From assembly GCA_038405045.1 (NCBI GenBank), contig JBBZIV010000001.1, positions 186,001 to 250,000 of the forward strand: a stretch of DNA of 64,000 nucleotides, given 5' to 3'. Of this stretch, positions 32,341-39,783 are shown in pieces. This stretch comes from Sporobacter sp038405045. GTDB lineage: Bacteria; Bacillota; Clostridia; Oscillospirales; Oscillospiraceae. The notes beneath the pieces were generated by a model that did not search any database, was not told the origin of the DNA, and saw only the letters and a list, made by a program, of their open reading frames with translations. Position 1 is the first letter of the stretch. Each line of letters opens with the position of its first letter. The translations under genes were made by a program, and so were the position numbers.

Positions 32341-33723
32341 GTGATTACAGGCGCCTTTATCATGCCGCACCCGCCGATTATCCTGCCGGAAATCGGGCGC
32401 GGCGAAGAAAAAAAGCTGCAAAAAACGATTGACGCCTGCCGGAAGGCTGCCCAAATGATTGCACAGCTTGCCCCGCAGACAATTGTCCTTACAACGCCGC
32501 ACAGCGTCACTTATGCCGACTATATCCACATATCGCCGGGCGAGAACGCCGAAGGCGACATGGGCCGTTTCTCGGCGCCCGGCGTCAAACTGCGCGCCGA
32601 CTGTGATACGGCGTTTATCGCGGCGCTTGAAGAAGAGGCGCTGGCAGACGGCCTTGCGGCCGGGACGCTTGGCACCCGGGAAAAAACGCTTGACCACGGG
32701 GCCATGATCCCGCTGTCGTTTGTCAACGAGCAGTATAAAAACTATCGCCTCGTGCATGTCGGTCTGTCCGGCCTGTCTTTTGCGCAGCACTACCGCTTCG
32801 GCATGTGCGTGCGCAAAGCCGCTGAAAAACTGGGGCGCAGCGTTGTAATGCTCGCCAGCGGTGACCTGTCGCATAAGCTTTTGGAAAGCGGGCCGTACGG
32901 CTTTGACGCGGCGGGTGCTTTATTTGATCAGGAGATCACCGGCGCGATGGCGGCGGGCGATTTCCTGCGCTTTTTGTCCATACCTCCGGCCATTGCTGAT
33001 AAGGCGGCCGAGTGCGGCCTGCGCTCGTTTATCATCATGGCAGGCGCGCTCGACGGGCAGGCGGTTAATGCTCAGCTTCTGTCCTATGAAGGGCCGTTCG
33101 GCGTCGGCTACGGCGTCGCGTCATTTATCCCGAAAGGGCCACAACCCAATCGTCATTTTCTCGATGTCTTTATCAAAGCCGAAGCCATGCGGCTCGGGGT
33201 GCTGCGCGAAGCGGCGGATCCGTATGTGCGCTTGGCGAGGCTGTCTGTTGAGCATTTTGTCAAAACCGGCAAACGCGCAGACCTCCCCGTTCAGTTGCCG
33301 GAGGAAATGCGGCGTCGGCGCGCCGGCGTCTTTGTCTCGATCAAAAAAGACGGGCAGCTGCGCGGCTGTATCGGCACGATTGCGCCTGTGACGGGGTGCA
33401 TCGCCGAGGAAATTTTAAAGAATGCCGTCAGCGCCTGCTCCGAGGACCCGCGTTTTGAGGCGGTACGCCCGGAAGAGCTCGGCAGTCTTGTCTACAGCGT
33501 GGACGTGCTCTCCCCGCCGGAGCCAATTGCGTCACCGCAAGAGCTGGACGTTCGGCGCTACGGCGTCATCGTCACCGCCGGCCGCCGCCGCGGTCTTTTG
33601 CTGCCGAACCTTGAGGGTGTTGATACCGTCCAAGTGCAAATTGACATCGCGCGGCAGAAGGCCGGGATTCGCCCGGGGGAACAAGTCAGCCTCGAGCGCT
33701 TTGAGGTGGTGCGCCACACGTGA
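32341..33723 (+). CDS. AmmeMemoRadiSam proteins B and A fused: LigB/MEMO-type domain + AMMECR1 domain
   Basis: A 460-aa fusion starting at GTG 32341, with GAGGTC upstream. Residues 1-270 resemble the LigB extradiol-dioxygenase/MEMO fold (MITGAFIMPHPPIILPEIGRG, VLTTPHSVTYAD, KTLDHGAMIPLSF, LASGDLSHKLLESGPYGFD, with several conserved His/Asp). Residues 285-460 are an AMMECR1 domain (LARLSVEHFVKTGK, GVFVSIKKDGQLRGCIGT). The next gene, overlapping by 4 bp, is the matching radical SAM enzyme. The three-part AmmeMemoRadiSam set is widespread but its reaction is, as far as I know, not established. Confidence 0.9.
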   Translation: MITGAFIMPHPPIILPEIGRGEEKKLQKTIDACRKAAQMIAQLAPQTIVLTTPHSVTYADYIHISPGENAEGDMGRFSAPGVKLRADCDTAFIAALEEEALADGLAAGTLGTREKTLDHGAMIPLSFVNEQYKNYRLVHVGLSGLSFAQHYRFGMCVRKAAEKLGRSVVMLASGDLSHKLLESGPYGFDAAGALFDQEITGAMAAGDFLRFLSIPPAIADKAAECGLRSFIIMAGALDGQAVNAQLLSYEGPFGVGYGVASFIPKGPQPNRHFLDVFIKAEAMRLGVLREAADPYVRLARLSVEHFVKTGKRADLPVQLPEEMRRRRAGVFVSIKKDGQLRGCIGTIAPVTGCIAEEILKNAVSACSEDPRFEAVRPEELGSLVYSVDVLSPPEPIASPQELDVRRYGVIVTAGRRRGLLLPNLEGVDTVQVQIDIARQKAGIRPGEQVSLERFEVVRHT

Positions 33724-34544
33724 GGATAGCGTGCGATATCTGCCCGCATGCCTGTTTTATCGAAGAAGGCCATGTCGGCTTTTGTCATGCCAGAGGCAAT
33801 ACGGGCGAAAAAATCACCGCCGTCAACTACGGCAGGCTCACGAGTCTGGCCCTTGACCCCATCGAAAAAAAGCCGCTCAAACGCTTTCTCCCCGGCAGCC
33901 TCATCCTGTCCGTCGGAAGCTTCGGCTGTAATCTGCGCTGCCCGTTCTGCCAAAACTGTACCATCTCGATGGCCGATATGACGGCTGAAACGGCCTTTTG
34001 GCCGCCGGAACAGCTTGTTGACTATGCCTTGGCGCTCCGCCCCCGTGGGAATATCGGCCTTGCGTTTACGTATAACGAACCGCTTGTCGGCTATGAATAT
34101 GTCTTGGACTGCGCGCGCCTGGCGCAGACGCATAAGCTCAAAAACGTCCTCGTCACAAACGGTTATGTCTGTGAAGAGCCTCTGCGCGCCCTCCTGCCGC
34201 TTGTAGACGCCATGAACATCGACCTCAAGGGTTTTACCGAGGCGTTTTACAAAAAGCTCTCAGGCGACTTAGAGACGGTCAAACGGACGGTTGCCATTTC
34301 AGCCGGGCAGTGCCATGTCGAGGTAACGACGCTCATCATCCCCGGCGAAAATGACGGGGAAGACGACATGCTGTCTCTGGCATCGTGGCTTGGTACCGTT
34401 TCACCCGACATTCCGCTCCATTTGACCCGCTTTTTCCCGCGCTATCAATATGCCGATAAAAGCCCCACGCCCGTTGAAACGCTTCAAAGGCTCGGAGAAA
34501 TCGCAAAGCACCACCTCCGTCACGTCTACCTAGGTAATATTTAA
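33720..34544 (+). CDS. AmmeMemoRadiSam system radical SAM enzyme
   Basis: A 274-aa radical SAM protein starting at GTG 33720 inside the stop of the previous gene. The cluster motif CxxxCxxC is CNLRCPFC (Cys70, 74, 77), followed by QNCTISM. N-terminal cysteines CDICPHAC and CHAR (residues 5, 8, 12, 22) are typical of pyruvate-formate-lyase-activase-like members. FTYNEPLVGYEYVLDCARLA and NIDLKGFTEAFYKKLSGDLETVK are further family blocks. It probably installs or uses a radical on a substrate shared with the fused MEMO/AMMECR1 protein. A terminator hairpin overlaps its stop codon. Confidence 0.93.
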   Translation: MRIACDICPHACFIEEGHVGFCHARGNTGEKITAVNYGRLTSLALDPIEKKPLKRFLPGSLILSVGSFGCNLRCPFCQNCTISMADMTAETAFWPPEQLVDYALALRPRGNIGLAFTYNEPLVGYEYVLDCARLAQTHKLKNVLVTNGYVCEEPLRALLPLVDAMNIDLKGFTEAFYKKLSGDLETVKRTVAISAGQCHVEVTTLIIPGENDGEDDMLSLASWLGTVSPDIPLHLTRFFPRYQYADKSPTPVETLQRLGEIAKHHLRHVYLGNI

Positions 34545-34568
34545 GGCCGGTGAGATCACCGGCCTTAA
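34541..34568. terminator. hairpin between convergent operons
   Basis: Perfect 13-bp stem ttaaggccggtga / tcaccggccttaa with a 2-nt spacer, including the radical SAM stop codon. It can end that operon and, on the other strand, the encapsulin-tlp operon. Confidence 0.7.
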
Positions 34569-34586
34569 ATCTGCTGTTTTATATCA

Positions 34587-34817
34587 TCAGAAGTTCTTTT
34601 TGCCCTTTAGATGCGCCGCCTCGTCCTTAATCTCCCGGCGGAAGCTCTCAAGCGCCTCTTTGCGCCGCTCATTCTTATCCGAGAGTTCTTCGCGCGTTTT
34701 GTCATTCGAGGTCGCGCGCAGCGTCTTGTCCGTTTCGCGGATGTTCCGAACCGTATCGTCGATGCTCTTCTGGATATGTGCGACATTATCGGCCCTGTTG
34801 TCAGGATTATGGTTCAC
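34587..34817 (-). CDS. tlp: Tlp-family small acid-soluble spore protein
   Basis: A 76-aa, highly charged protein starting at GTG 34817 with AAGGAGGG 8 nt upstream. NHNPDNRADNVAHIQKSIDD at the start and ELSDKNERRKEALESFRREIKDEA near the end are the conserved blocks of the Tlp spore-core family. This is good evidence that the organism sporulates. It begins only 20 bp after the stop of the encapsulin cargo gene, so readthrough from the encapsulin promoter is likely. In Bacillus, tlp is made in the forespore; a separate promoter inside the cargo gene is possible but was not identified. Confidence 0.92.
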   Translation of the reverse strand: MNHNPDNRADNVAHIQKSIDDTVRNIRETDKTLRATSNDKTREELSDKNERRKEALESFRREIKDEAAHLKGKKNF

Positions 34818-34837
34818 TTTTTCAGCCCTCCTTGATG

Positions 34838-36331
34838 TCAGGTTCTGTCAAACATAGTATTCGCCGCGTGATAACCGATATCATAGGAAAAAATTGGAGA
34901 GGGGGATACCGCATCCCGGAGCGCATTGATAAACAAATCGACATCCTCAAAGGTGTTATAGAGGGCAAGCGAGGCGCGCACGGTGCCGTCAAGCCCGAAG
35001 CGCTTTAAAACGGGCTGCGCGCAGTGATGCCCGGCACGGACGGCAATGCCCGCGCGGTCGAGGGCATGGGCAATATCGGCGGCGTCCCTGCCCGGAACAG
35101 AAAAGGACACAACGCCTGCCCGATGCTTCGGATGACCGACGAGCAAAACGCCGCTCGTGCGGTGCATTTCCTCAAGCATGTATGCCAGAAGCGGCTGTTC
35201 GTATTGTGAAATGCATTCAAGCCCGATACCTGTCACATAATCGATGGCGCTGGAGAGGCCAACGGCACCGGCTAAATTCCCCGTTCCGGCTTCAAACCTC
35301 TGGGGGGCGCTTTGGAAGCGGCTTTCCGCGAGTGTGACGCTTTCAATCATATTGCCGCCGCCCTGATAGGGCGGCATTGCGTCCAGAAGCCTCTTTTTCC
35401 CGTACAAGACGCCGATGCCCGTCGGTGAGAAGAGCTTGTGGCCGGAAAAAACATAAAAGTCGCAATCCAGCGCGCGCACGTCGACAGAAAGGTGAGAGAC
35501 AGCCTGCGCCCCGTCAACGAGCACAACGGCGCCCGCTTGGTGCGCCAGCGCCGTCATTTCCGCAATTGGCAAAATCGTCCCCAAGGCGTTTGAAACGTGC
35601 GCCACGGCGACGATTTTAACGCGTGGCGTTAACAGGCGCGCATAGTCGGATAAGATGATGTCGCCAACGTCGTCAAGGGGAATCTCGCGGAGAATGGCGC
35701 CCGTTTTCCGGCAGATAAACTGCCAGGGGACAATGTTGGCGTGGTGCTCGAGGCCGGAGACGAGGATTTCGTCGCCGGGCTTAAGGCACTCTGTGGCATA
35801 AGAGGATGCGACGAGATTGATCCCCTCTGTCGCGCCGCGCACAAACACAATTTCATCCGCTTGAGCCCCGAGAAAATCGGCAATTGTAGAGCGCGCCTGC
35901 TCATACGCCGCCGTCGCGCGCTGTGCGAGCGTGTGTGCCGCGCGATGGACGTTTGAATTCTCTTCTTCATAAAACCGGACGAGACGACGGATGACGCAGG
36001 CGGGTTTTTGCGTCGTCGCGGCGTTGTCGAGCCAGACGAGCGGCCTTCCGCCCACGCGCTTGTGTAAAATCGGGAAATCATTTCGAATGGCGGCGGCATT
36101 GAATAAAGTGCCGCGCGGCTCGGCAGGTACGCCGGACGGCCATGAACGTGTAGATAAATCCGGCCAACCCGGCAGGGCGGTAAAGGCATCTGACGCTGGT
36201 AAAGCGCCGTCGTCCGGCATGAAGCAGGGCACTTCGGCACACGGCGGTGCGCCGGTGAAAAATTCGGGATAAGCTTGGAGCGCCGCTTCCGTGAGCTGCC
36301 GCGCAGCAGCCTGCGCGTCACATTCAGTCAT
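34838..36331 (-). CDS. SufS-type cysteine desulfurase, encapsulin cargo with N-terminal extension
   Basis: About 497 aa. Three in-frame ATGs lie close together (36352, 36337, 36331). The last is preferred because CAGGA lies 7 nt before it and it overlaps the encapsulin stop (ATGACTGA). Residues about 87 to 475 are a PLP-dependent type II cysteine desulfurase: WLDNAATTQKP, EHHANIVPWQ, VDGAQAVSH, PLP lysine in FSGHKLFSPTG (about 299) and catalytic Cys in RAGHHCAQP (about 437). SufS is about 405 aa. The extra N-terminal stretch of about 85-90 residues is Pro/Ala-rich and probably disordered, as in cargo desulfurases of Family 2A encapsulins. It liberates sulfur from cysteine, probably inside the shell. 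Confidence 0.93.
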   Translation of the reverse strand: MTECDAQAAARQLTEAALQAYPEFFTGAPPCAEVPCFMPDDGALPASDAFTALPGWPDLSTRSWPSGVPAEPRGTLFNAAAIRNDFPILHKRVGGRPLVWLDNAATTQKPACVIRRLVRFYEEENSNVHRAAHTLAQRATAAYEQARSTIADFLGAQADEIVFVRGATEGINLVASSYATECLKPGDEILVSGLEHHANIVPWQFICRKTGAILREIPLDDVGDIILSDYARLLTPRVKIVAVAHVSNALGTILPIAEMTALAHQAGAVVLVDGAQAVSHLSVDVRALDCDFYVFSGHKLFSPTGIGVLYGKKRLLDAMPPYQGGGNMIESVTLAESRFQSAPQRFEAGTGNLAGAVGLSSAIDYVTGIGLECISQYEQPLLAYMLEEMHRTSGVLLVGHPKHRAGVVSFSVPGRDAADIAHALDRAGIAVRAGHHCAQPVLKRFGLDGTVRASLALYNTFEDVDLFINALRDAVSPSPIFSYDIGYHAANTMFDRT

Positions 36332-37253
36332 CGCCATATCCTGTGTCGACATCTTCTAAAACGGCGATGGCGTCTTCCGTCAAAATGGCGGCCGAGCAGT
36401 AAATGGACAGCAGATAAAAGCCAACGCCCTTATTGTCGATTCCCATGAAGCGCACAGAGAGCCCGGCAGACTGCTCGCCCGGCAGCCCCGTCTGATACAG
36501 GCCGATAACGCCCTGGCGGCTCTCGCCGCTGCGGATAAGAAGAATGTCTGTTTTGCCGTTGCCGTCACCGTCCGGCGTGCGCACGCGCAGCTTGTCGCAC
36601 GGGACGATGGGAATGCCGCGCCACGTGAGAAACGGCGCGCCGAAATGCGTTGTCGCGACAGGGGGGACGCCGCGCCGCGTGCACGAACGACCAAACGCGG
36701 CAATGGCCAACGGATGAGCGAGAAAAAAAGAGGGTTCCTTCCAAACCTTGGTGATCAGCGCGTCGAAATCATCCGGTGTCGGCGCGCCATGCCGTGAGCG
36801 CAGATGCTGCGCGGTGTCAATATTTTTCAGCAGCCCGTAATCGTCGCTGTTGATGATGAGATGTTCCTGCCGTTCTTTGATTGTCTCCATGCCGAGGCGC
36901 AGCTGCTCCTTGACTTGATCAAACGGTTTGCTGTAAAGGTCTGAAACACGCGTACCAATTTTGACTATCGTTGAAACAGATGTCAGGATGTATTCGCGCG
37001 GGGAGAGCTCATAGTCTAAAAAGCCCTCGGGAATGTCGGCGCTGTTAGCTTGGGTGCAGAGAAAATCAAGCGTTGTGTCGGTGTTTTTTACCTTGTTGAG
37101 TCGGAATATGCCCGTTTCAACCGGCTTGAGCTCAAGAAATTTTGAAAGCCATCGGGGCGTAATGGCGCTGTACTGCGGCGGCGTTTTAACGACCTCGGCC
37201 AGCTGATAGGCCGAACGCGGCGACAGAGCGTTTTGGATGTCCTGTTCCGGCAT
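36324..37253 (-). CDS. srpI: Family 2A encapsulin shell protein (SrpI-like)
   Basis: A 309-aa HK97-fold shell protein. ATG 37253 is chosen since AAGGAG sits 6 nt upstream; in-frame codons further upstream lack a site. Diagnostic blocks: SPREYILTSVSTIVKIGTRVSDLYS (87-108), QVKEQLRLGMETIKERQEHLIIN, SRHGAPTPDDFDALITKVW, FFLAHPLAIAAFGRSCTRRGVPP (177-198), FLTWRGIPIVPCDKL and GLPGEQSAGLSVRFMGID. These match the Family 2A (SrpI) encapsulins that enclose cysteine desulfurase and, in characterised members, store elemental sulfur. The cargo gene overlaps its 3' end. Transcribed from the 37254-37375 gap; no operator recognised. Confidence 0.93.
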   Translation of the reverse strand: MPEQDIQNALSPRSAYQLAEVVKTPPQYSAITPRWLSKFLELKPVETGIFRLNKVKNTDTTLDFLCTQANSADIPEGFLDYELSPREYILTSVSTIVKIGTRVSDLYSKPFDQVKEQLRLGMETIKERQEHLIINSDDYGLLKNIDTAQHLRSRHGAPTPDDFDALITKVWKEPSFFLAHPLAIAAFGRSCTRRGVPPVATTHFGAPFLTWRGIPIVPCDKLRVRTPDGDGNGKTDILLIRSGESRQGVIGLYQTGLPGEQSAGLSVRFMGIDNKGVGFYLLSIYCSAAILTEDAIAVLEDVDTGYGDD

Positions 37254-37375
37254 AACATTCTCCTTGTGATACAGAATTTGGATAATTGTTATAGTTTTCA
37301 ACCGGCGTCAGAAATTATTCACAGGGGCTGGCCAAACAATCAGAGCGCCATTTGCGCTGTACGATATAAAAGATG

Positions 37376-37403
37376 AGCCGCCGTCTCCAGTGAGGCGGCG
37401 GCT
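37376..37403 (-). terminator. hairpin after the DUF1905 gene
   Basis: 8-bp stem agccgccg / cggcggct with a 12-nt loop, 30 bp beyond the DUF1905 stop on the minus strand, followed by CATCTTTTATA. It probably separates the sufC operon from the encapsulin operon. Confidence 0.5.
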
Positions 37404-37432
37404 ATTGGGGTTACGTAATAATTAAATAAATA

Positions 37433-37696
37433 TTATCGCTCCACGAGCGTCACCAGAACGGTATCTCCGGGCTGCTTGCCAATTTTAGAGCGGATATCCT
37501 TGCGGATACCGATGATGTGACAGGGCGTTTTCATTTTTACAAGGCTTCCCGCATACGGCTCACCGTCGAAAGTCGCCGTCACGGGGACGCGCCCCTTACC
37601 GAACTCTTCTTTTACATCGAAAGGGATTTCAATATAAGCCCCGTCGATGTCATCCACTTTTTTGATTTCCGCTTCAAATTCATAGACTTTCGACAT
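37433..37696 (-). CDS. DUF1905 domain protein
   Basis: An 87-aa protein. ATG 37696 has AAGGAG 6 nt upstream, so the ten extra in-frame codons before it are not used. YEFEAEIKKVDDIDGAYIEIPFDVKEEFGKGRVPV and GIRKDIRSKIGKQPGDTVLVTLVER are the two halves of DUF1905, a small beta-barrel family of unknown function that is often fused to a YdeI/OmdA-like domain. Here the domain stands alone. It lies 77 bp after the rubredoxin gene on the same strand and ahead of a hairpin. Confidence 0.85.
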   Translation of the reverse strand: MSKVYEFEAEIKKVDDIDGAYIEIPFDVKEEFGKGRVPVTATFDGEPYAGSLVKMKTPCHIIGIRKDIRSKIGKQPGDTVLVTLVER

Positions 37697-37773
37697 ATAA
37701 ATGACTCCTTTTGAGTTCCGTTGCATCCACTAAGCCGTCGTTTATCTTAGAAAACAGCTGGCAGTTCACTTAT

Positions 37774-37932
37774 TCACGCCTCTGAAAAGTCGGCTTTCGC
37801 AGCGCCGCAGACGGGGCAGATCCAGGTGTCCGGCAGGTCCTCAAACGGCGTTCCGGGGGCGATGCCGCTGTCGGGGTCGCCCTCGGCGGGGTCGTAGATG
37901 AAGCCGCAGACGGGGCAGATATATTTTTTCAT
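37774..37932 (-). CDS. rubredoxin
   Basis: A 52-aa rubredoxin, complete and of standard length. MKKYICPVCGFIYDPAEGD carries the first CxxCG and ICPVCGAAKADFSEA the second; DSGIAPGTPFEDLP lies between. The four cysteines bind one iron. GGAGG lies 7 nt before the ATG. Rubredoxin carries single electrons to rubrerythrins and other anaerobic oxygen-defence enzymes, so the rubrerythrin at 2019 is a possible partner. It begins 38 bp after the sufB stop in the same direction and is probably in the sufC-sufB transcription unit. Confidence 0.97.
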   Translation of the reverse strand: MKKYICPVCGFIYDPAEGDPDSGIAPGTPFEDLPDTWICPVCGAAKADFSEA

Positions 37933-37970
37933 GATCAGTCCTCCATTTTGTTAGTTTTCGAAAACGTGTT

Positions 37971-38888
37971 TTATGCCAGAAAACCCTTGAGAATCGTATC
38001 CTCGGCTTCTTTTTCCGTGAGGCCCAGGCACATGAGTTTGACAAGCTGCTCGGAAGCGATTTTACCGATGGCCGCCTCATGAATCAGCTGCGCGTCGGCG
38101 TGCAGCGCCGTAATCTCCGGAATCGAGGAGACGTGCGCGTCGTGCATGATGATCGAGTCGCACTGGATATGGCCGCGGCAGTCGGCGTAACCGCGCAGAT
38201 TGAGGTGAAACACCTGTTTGGATGTGTCCTGCGCGACGGAGCGGGAGATGACCTGCGCCGATGAGCCGTCTTCCAAAAGCTCGACGGTGATGTTTGATTC
38301 GGCATCCTGCGCCTGATATGTCAAAAGCCGTTCCGAGACGATCAGCCGGGCGTTTTTATGAAGCCGGACAAGCGTATCGCGTTTGGCGGAGTCGATGCCC
38401 TTGATCTGACTCATCTCGAGTTCGGCAACGCCGTCTTCCTCCACCTCAATAATTGTCGTCGGGTTGAGAATGCGCGAACCGCTGCCGTCGCCCTCACCAT
38501 AGTGTTTTTCAACATACTTCATTTTAGCGCCCTTGCGGATGAAAAACTCGTGGATGCCGTCGTGCTCTGCTTTTTTGCTGCCGGTGTTGTGGACGCCGCA
38601 GCCGGCGACGATCAGCACATCGGCGTTTTCACCGACCTCAAAGGTATTGTATACAAGGTCGTCCATCTGCTCGGATAAAATAACGGGGATATGCACGCTC
38701 TCATTTTTCGTGCCGGGCTTTATGATCACATCGATGCCCGGTTTATCCTTTTTTGTCACGATGTCAATATTGGCCGTCGTGTTTCGCCCGACGCCTTTTC
38801 CGTTTTTGCGGATATTGTACGCCCCCTGCGGAATCTCATGCAGGTCGGCGACCTCTTGAAGCAATTTTTTATCGACTGCAGTCAGCAT
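37971..38888 (-). CDS. sufB: SufB/SufD-family Fe-S scaffold protein
   Basis: A 305-aa protein. ATG 38888 has AAGGAGGG upstream; the 61 in-frame codons ahead of it overlap sufC and lack a site. The beta-helix core is recognisable from PVILSEQMDDLVYNTFEVGENADVLIVAGCGVHN to RGYADCRGHIQCDSIIMHDAHVSSIPEI, and the C-terminus ALHADAQLIHEAAIGKIASEQLVKLMCLGLTEKEAEDTIL is typical of SufB/SufD. It is much shorter than E. coli SufB (about 495 aa) and resembles the minimal SufCB (SMS) type of anaerobes and archaea, where one SufB/D-like protein pairs with SufC. No sufS, sufU or sufE is next to it. Confidence 0.9.
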   Translation of the reverse strand: MLTAVDKKLLQEVADLHEIPQGAYNIRKNGKGVGRNTTANIDIVTKKDKPGIDVIIKPGTKNESVHIPVILSEQMDDLVYNTFEVGENADVLIVAGCGVHNTGSKKAEHDGIHEFFIRKGAKMKYVEKHYGEGDGSGSRILNPTTIIEVEEDGVAELEMSQIKGIDSAKRDTLVRLHKNARLIVSERLLTYQAQDAESNITVELLEDGSSAQVISRSVAQDTSKQVFHLNLRGYADCRGHIQCDSIIMHDAHVSSIPEITALHADAQLIHEAAIGKIASEQLVKLMCLGLTEKEAEDTILKGFLA

Positions 38889-39624
38889 CTGCTTTTCCCT
38901 CCTTAACGCAGCCAATCCGGCACCGGCAGACATTGTCAATATCCACGATATCACCGAGGAATATTTCCTGTGTGGTGATGCCCTCAATCCCGCCGTTTGA
39001 GACGAGGATAACGGCGTCGGCCAGCCGCAGGATGCGTTCCTGATGCGAAATGATGACAATCGTCGTGTCATATTTGTCGTTGAGCGTTTTAAACGTTTCC
39101 GTCAAGCGCTGGAAGCTCCAAAGGTCAATGCCGGCCTCCGGCTCGTCGAAGAGCGCGACCTTCAGGTTGCGCGCTAAAATACTGGCGATTTCGATGCGCT
39201 TGAGTTCGCCGCCTGAAAAGCTGGCGTTAATTTCCCTGTTGATATAATCCTGCGCGCACAAACCAACGTCGTAGAGCAGCGAGCAGTGGTCAACCGTGCT
39301 GTCCGGCCCCGAGGCAAGCTTTAAAAAAGCCCCAACCGTCAGGCCCTTGAAGCGGGCCGGCTGCTGGAAGGCATAGCCGATGCCAAGGCGTGCCCGTTCC
39401 GTAATAGACAGCCCGGTAATGTCCGTTCCATCGAGAAAGATTTTGCCGGACGACGTTTTGTAGATGCCCATAATGGCCTTCGCCAGAGACGTTTTGCCGC
39501 CGCCGTTCGGGCCGGTCATGACATAGATTTTTTTATTGTCCAGCGTCAGATTCACATTCTTCAAAATCTGAACGCTACCGTGTTCACTGTCGGCCGTAAC
39601 GCCAACGTCAACAAGCTTCAGCAT
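38869..39624 (-). CDS. sufC: SufC Fe-S cluster assembly ATPase
   Basis: A 251-aa ABC-type ATPase: Walker A TGPNGGGKTS at about 38-47, Q-loop YAFQQPARFKGLTVG, signature ASFSGGELKRIEIASI, Walker B VALFDEPEAGIDLWSF and switch His IVIISHQER. The phenylalanine-rich Q-loop and EAGID box are SufC-like, and there is no membrane partner. The C-terminus (CRCRIGCVKEGKADADC) has four cysteines, a tail unusual for SufC that might bind a metal or cluster. It overlaps sufB by 20 bp. An extended -10 TGaTATACT is visible upstream (near 39710-39720). Confidence 0.92.
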   Translation of the reverse strand: MLKLVDVGVTADSEHGSVQILKNVNLTLDNKKIYVMTGPNGGGKTSLAKAIMGIYKTSSGKIFLDGTDITGLSITERARLGIGYAFQQPARFKGLTVGAFLKLASGPDSTVDHCSLLYDVGLCAQDYINREINASFSGGELKRIEIASILARNLKVALFDEPEAGIDLWSFQRLTETFKTLNDKYDTTIVIISHQERILRLADAVILVSNGGIEGITTQEIFLGDIVDIDNVCRCRIGCVKEGKADADCSR

Positions 39625-39783
39625 GATTGAATCACTCCTCTGTTATCCTTTGCACGGTATTACTCAAAGCGGCCGACTGGGGAATGCTTTGCGTCTCTGC
39701 AGCCGCTGCTTATATATAAAGTATATCACAAAAAACCGTATGCATCTGTCATGAAATCACAGTGGAATCAGACAACATTTGCA

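Noticed and set aside
35629..36321. 230-codon open frame inside the desulfurase gene
   Set aside because: Same strand, other frame of the cargo gene; Arg/Ser-rich translation without a domain.
38889..39071. N-terminal extension of sufB by 61 codons
   Set aside because: It lies inside sufC in another frame; AAGGAGGG marks the ATG at 38888.
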